From positions 1,002,001 through 1,066,000 of the forward strand of contig CP114481.1 in the NCBI GenBank assembly GCA_027186245.1: DNA of 64,000 bases, read 5' to 3'. The stretch is from Coriaria nepalensis (lineage: Eukaryota > Streptophyta > Magnoliopsida > Cucurbitales > Coriariaceae). Under the pieces are notes generated by a model. It had not been told where the DNA came from. It did not search any database and saw nothing but the letters and a program-made list of their open reading frames with translations. Position numbers and translations under genes: made by a program. Shown here in pieces: positions 60,751 to 64,000 of this stretch. The first letter of the stretch is position 1. Each line of letters opens with the position of its first letter.

Positions 60751-62946
60751 ATGGTACTACCTGTAATAAAGTTGGGGACTCTCGCTTTGAAAACGCTGAG
60801 CAAACCAGTCGCTAGTAGGATCAAAAATCAAGCTCAAGCTCATCCTAGATTTCGCCAATCGATCATCAACATGGCCCAGGTATCAACAATCTGCAGACTT
60901 TCCCATTTTCTGATCCCATTTTAGCGGCCGGGTTAATTTATTTAGTTCTTTATTTTTATTATATATGTAAGGTATTTGATTTTGATCTTTTTTTAAGAAA
61001 AATTTTACTTGCTTTCTTTAATTTTACATGTTAGGATCAATTAGTATTTTCAGCTCAATATTTAATTTTTTGGGGCATTTTTGTACTGAACTGATGTTAG
61101 TTCTTTCTGACAATGCTTTAAGTTTTTAATTTTTTTGGTCTCATTTTTTTTGTGTTTTTTTTTTGGGTTTTAATATTGCGAGAAAATATTTTGGTGTTTT
61201 CTTCATTGTAAGAGTGCAACTGCTGAGGCGTTTTCTTGGTTGGTATTAGATGGGAACTTTTTAGTGCGTTTCTGAAACTGTGCCATTTTAATATAATATT
61301 AGATTAAATTGATGTAAGTCTTTATTTAAGAGTTTGAAAATAAAATAAATTCAAATGTGATTTAGAAACGCATTGGCAAACTGGATCTAACATGTTTAGC
61401 ATTCATGTGGATATTTTAGTTTCCTTAAAATCACATGTTCATGAGTATTTTTATAAACTCTTAAAGAAGCTGATCATAGTGTTTTGAGGTAAATTTCTGT
61501 CTGCATTTCATCACTACTTTTATATCTCAAACATGTAGATTACACCTTGCTTTGCCACTCTTCCTTAACTTGATCCAAATATGATTTATGCTGTGATTTC
61601 ATGATTCTGTGCTATCATTTGCTAAGCATACTATTACTAAGAACTAATGTGATTGATCATGAGATAAAATTTTCATGAAAATCCTTTGGATCTTAATTTG
61701 TTCTTAAAATGATTAAAATTGGAACCAGGCGAACCATAGAATCACAACACAGATGCAAAGACGCATCTACGGGCATGCAACTGACGTAGAAATCCGCCCT
61801 CTTAATGAAGAGAAAGCTGTTCAGGCTGCTGTTGACCTTATGGGTGAACTCTTCATCTTCTTTGTAACTCTCTCTCTCTCTCTCTTTCTGGATTTTGAAT
61901 TTTCCACTTCTTATTACTACGTGATGAAAATTAATCAATAAGAACAGGTGGGTCCTGCAAGGTTGAAAATTTTGAACATGTAGAATTTAATGTTAGTACT
62001 TGTGAAAACTGGTTTTATTTTATAAGTTAACTCCAATCTAACTTGTAAATGTTTTATTTTTTTAATTGCCTTATTGCTTCTTACTTGCTTCTGATTCTTA
62101 ACAAATTATAGGTTGCAGGAGTAGCAGTGATCTTTGAGGTTCAAAGAAGCTCTAGGTCAGAAGCCAGGAAGGAAGAACTACGCAAGCAAGAAATGGAGGT
62201 AATACTGTTCTGTTCTTTTATGTGATTCGGACAAAAAATGCTGTTTAGGAAACTATAATGTTTAGTAATATGGTAGAACAAAAAGTTGACCAAAACATCA
62301 CAAAAGGTTAGCACTGCACCCTTGTAGATGATCTCTTGAGAGGTGCTACTTTTGGAAAAGGCTGAGTTGACAATACGATGGATTATTAACATGGAAAATG
62401 AAAAAGGGGGGGAAAATTCATCGTTGTTTAAAAATTTGAGTGTTTGGATTGGATTACTCATGGGATTTATTCTGTCTTAGAGAATCAATTCCTTATACCA
62501 ACCTTTTTTTTTAGCACAATCCATCTTTTTATTTCACCCTTTTGGCTAATGCTCAAGGGTTTTTCAAGATTTTGGACTTCTCGCTTTGAAGAAAGCATTC
62601 ATGGTAAATGTTTATTTGAAGAAAAATATGATTAAGGGGGACAAAATCGCGGTTTATACTTTTTAGTGTATGGAAATTGTAATTTTTCGATTTTAAAGCT
62701 GTTATAAGACCTTGCGTGTGAAAACTGGTTTTATGTGCCTTCTTGAATCTTGAAAGCTTCATAATTAGTAATTACATTCTTTTGTAGACAATGAGGTTGA
62801 GAGATGAAAATTTAGCAAAAGAGTTGGAAGTTCTTAGACAAAAACTTGAAGAATTAGAGCAGCTAGCTAAGGGACGAGGACTTGGTGGTATTTTCAAGTT
62901 CAAAAACGGAAACACTGAAAATGCAGAGGCAGAAAACCCGGCTTGA
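60751..62946 (+). CDS. OPA3-like mitochondrial protein (169 aa)
   Basis: Homologue of optic atrophy 3 protein, a small mitochondrial membrane protein whose biochemical role is unsettled. Four exons: 60751-60879, 61729-61863, 62112-62198 and 62788-62946, all phase 0 with GT-AG ends (510 nt). The start MVLPVIKLGTLALKTLSKPV is the canonical family N-terminus and acts as the targeting signal. The conserved core is MQRRIYGHATDVEIRPLNEE and KAVQAAVDLMGELFIFF, then VAGVAVIFEVQRSSRSEARK forming the hydrophobic segment. The last exon is a coiled coil (ELEVLRQKLEELEQLAKGRG) with an acidic end. Length is usual for plants. The second exon can read through its donor for a few codons, but the spliced form fits the family. 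I recall the Arabidopsis position as At1g28510. Confidence 0.95.
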
Positions 62947-64000
62947 TGAAAATAACAAGAATCAACAGATTCATTTCGGAAAAAAGAAAGAAAAGGAATT
63001 CCTAATCTATAGAAAAAGCGCCTCTCGGTAAGAGAAGTTTTGCATTTCTAGTTTCAACCCCCATTCTTTTGACCTTGGCTTTGGGTTTAAGTAATCACTT
63101 CATCGTCAGAATAAAAACTTGTTTGCTTCTTCTGCGGTATTCAACGGAAGAGGGGGTTGGGTTTGGAGAAATGTTTGAAGCAATCCATTTTATGAAACAT
63201 CTTATTAGATGATTATTTAAGTTCATCATTTATGTGGGGAGTATAGTTTTTGGTGAGAAGTTGCTAATTAGATTGGCATCAATCGCACTATTACTATTCT
63301 ATGCTTTTGTTGAGAAAGTAAAATTTATCATCTTAGTTCCTTTATACCATCAAAGAGAGGTAGCCTTTTTGGGGGGGTTCTTTAAGAAAGATATTGAGTT
63401 AGAAATAGTGGTGCCAATTGATTCTTATTCCTTGATATTTTAGTGATATTTGTGACACAAAGAACCTTAAAAGTGTGTTTGTCAAGTTAAATAGGACAAA
63501 CATGTTTGTTGTAATTTCATTGGGTACATGGGATGTTTTGTATTAATATCAAAATCCTCCTTGATTTTTATCTCATATTTTTCCCTATAATATTCTTACA
63601 CACACAAGATATATAGCCCATACACTCCTGCTACTATGGCCTGGTCACATGTGCTACTTCTGAAAAATGTTCGAAATAACCTAATTAGCTATGTTCAAGA
63701 CAAAAGACATATACTGTATGAGAAAGGGGTAAGGAGAAAGGATCCTATGTTTCTCAAATTTCATGTGTATGTGATTTCGTAAGATTAGCCAGTAAGAAGA
63801 AGATGTTCACATTTGTATACTTTAGAAACAGTTAATGGTATTCTATTGAATAGTAAGTTTATATTCCATTCCCAAACTCTTGTTAATGGTATTCTATCTC
63901 AAATAGGAATCTTATTTTATAGAGGATGATAGTGGAGTTTGTTCTCTATGTTTATACCTTTCTTCATCTAGTTTTCTTCCACTTTTCTCTTCTCAAACAA
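62947..64000. other. 3' region of OPA3-like gene and intergenic
   Basis: Begins with the OPA3-like 3' untranslated region. The plus frame at 63234-63443 has no family resemblance and probably lies in or after that region. No further gene was recognised up to the window end. Confidence 0.5.

Noticed and set aside
63234..63443. 69-codon plus frame after the OPA3-like gene
   Set aside because: No family resemblance and located in the probable 3' region of that gene.
1..64000. tRNA or rRNA genes
   Set aside because: No stretch had intact A and B boxes with a foldable cloverleaf, and no rRNA-like sequence was noticed.

Overview
The window is eudicot plant nuclear DNA. It is AT-rich, its genes have GT-AG introns, its gene families are plant-specific (RLT, DMP, CC-type glutaredoxin, SND-type NAC, E6-like), and degraded LTR and non-LTR retrotransposons lie between the genes. 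No species can be named from the sequence alone. Exon structures below were worked out by hand from splice signals, reading phase and protein-family resemblance; no alignment was run.

Layout: 1-5.7 kb holds a decayed Ty1/Copia element (minus strand) and repeats. A truncated Di19 zinc-finger pseudogene lies at 5.7-6.0 kb (minus). From 6.4 to 9.7 kb is an NFD6-like mitochondrial/plastid small protein gene (minus) with several possible last exons, two of them inside a duplicated segment. An E6-like cell-wall/secreted protein gene sits at 11.8-12.6 kb (minus). From 13 to 20 kb is repeat territory with a hAT-like element and an LTR fragment. A decayed coiled-coil gene at 20.6-23.5 kb (minus) contains a Mutator-like element with long inverted arms. 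It is head to head with a class II DnaJ gene (24.0-25.5 kb, plus). The large RLT1 homeobox-DDT gene, 18 coding exons, fills 27.4-35.8 kb (minus). A DMP membrane protein gene (38.2-38.9 kb, minus) and a receptor-like pseudokinase gene (42.2-43.3 kb, plus) follow. An SND3-type NAC gene (45.4-50.0 kb, plus) carries a 3.1 kb Copia element in its second coding intron. A ROXY19/GRX480-type glutaredoxin gene (51.7-52.1 kb, minus) has TGACG boxes upstream. LINE and Copia debris lies at 52.9-56.5 kb. An OPA3-like gene closes the window (60.8-62.9 kb, plus).

The order NFD6-like, E6-like, coiled-coil protein, RLT1, NAC (SND3), glutaredoxin (GRX480), OPA3-like matches, as I recall it, Arabidopsis chromosome 1 from about At1g28395 to At1g28510. 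This supports the orthology calls and suggests an old conserved block diluted here by transposons. The genes do not form one pathway: they cover chromatin remodelling (RLT1), secondary-wall transcription (SND3), redox/salicylate signalling (glutaredoxin), protein folding (DnaJ) and organelle proteins (NFD6-like, OPA3-like).

The most notable observations are the multiple alternative last exons of the NFD6-like gene, the Copia element that keeps both LTRs, primer site and polypurine tract but lacks reverse transcriptase, the long-armed Mutator-like element inside a dying gene, and the kinase lacking two catalytic residues. I found no sign of an undescribed multi-gene system.
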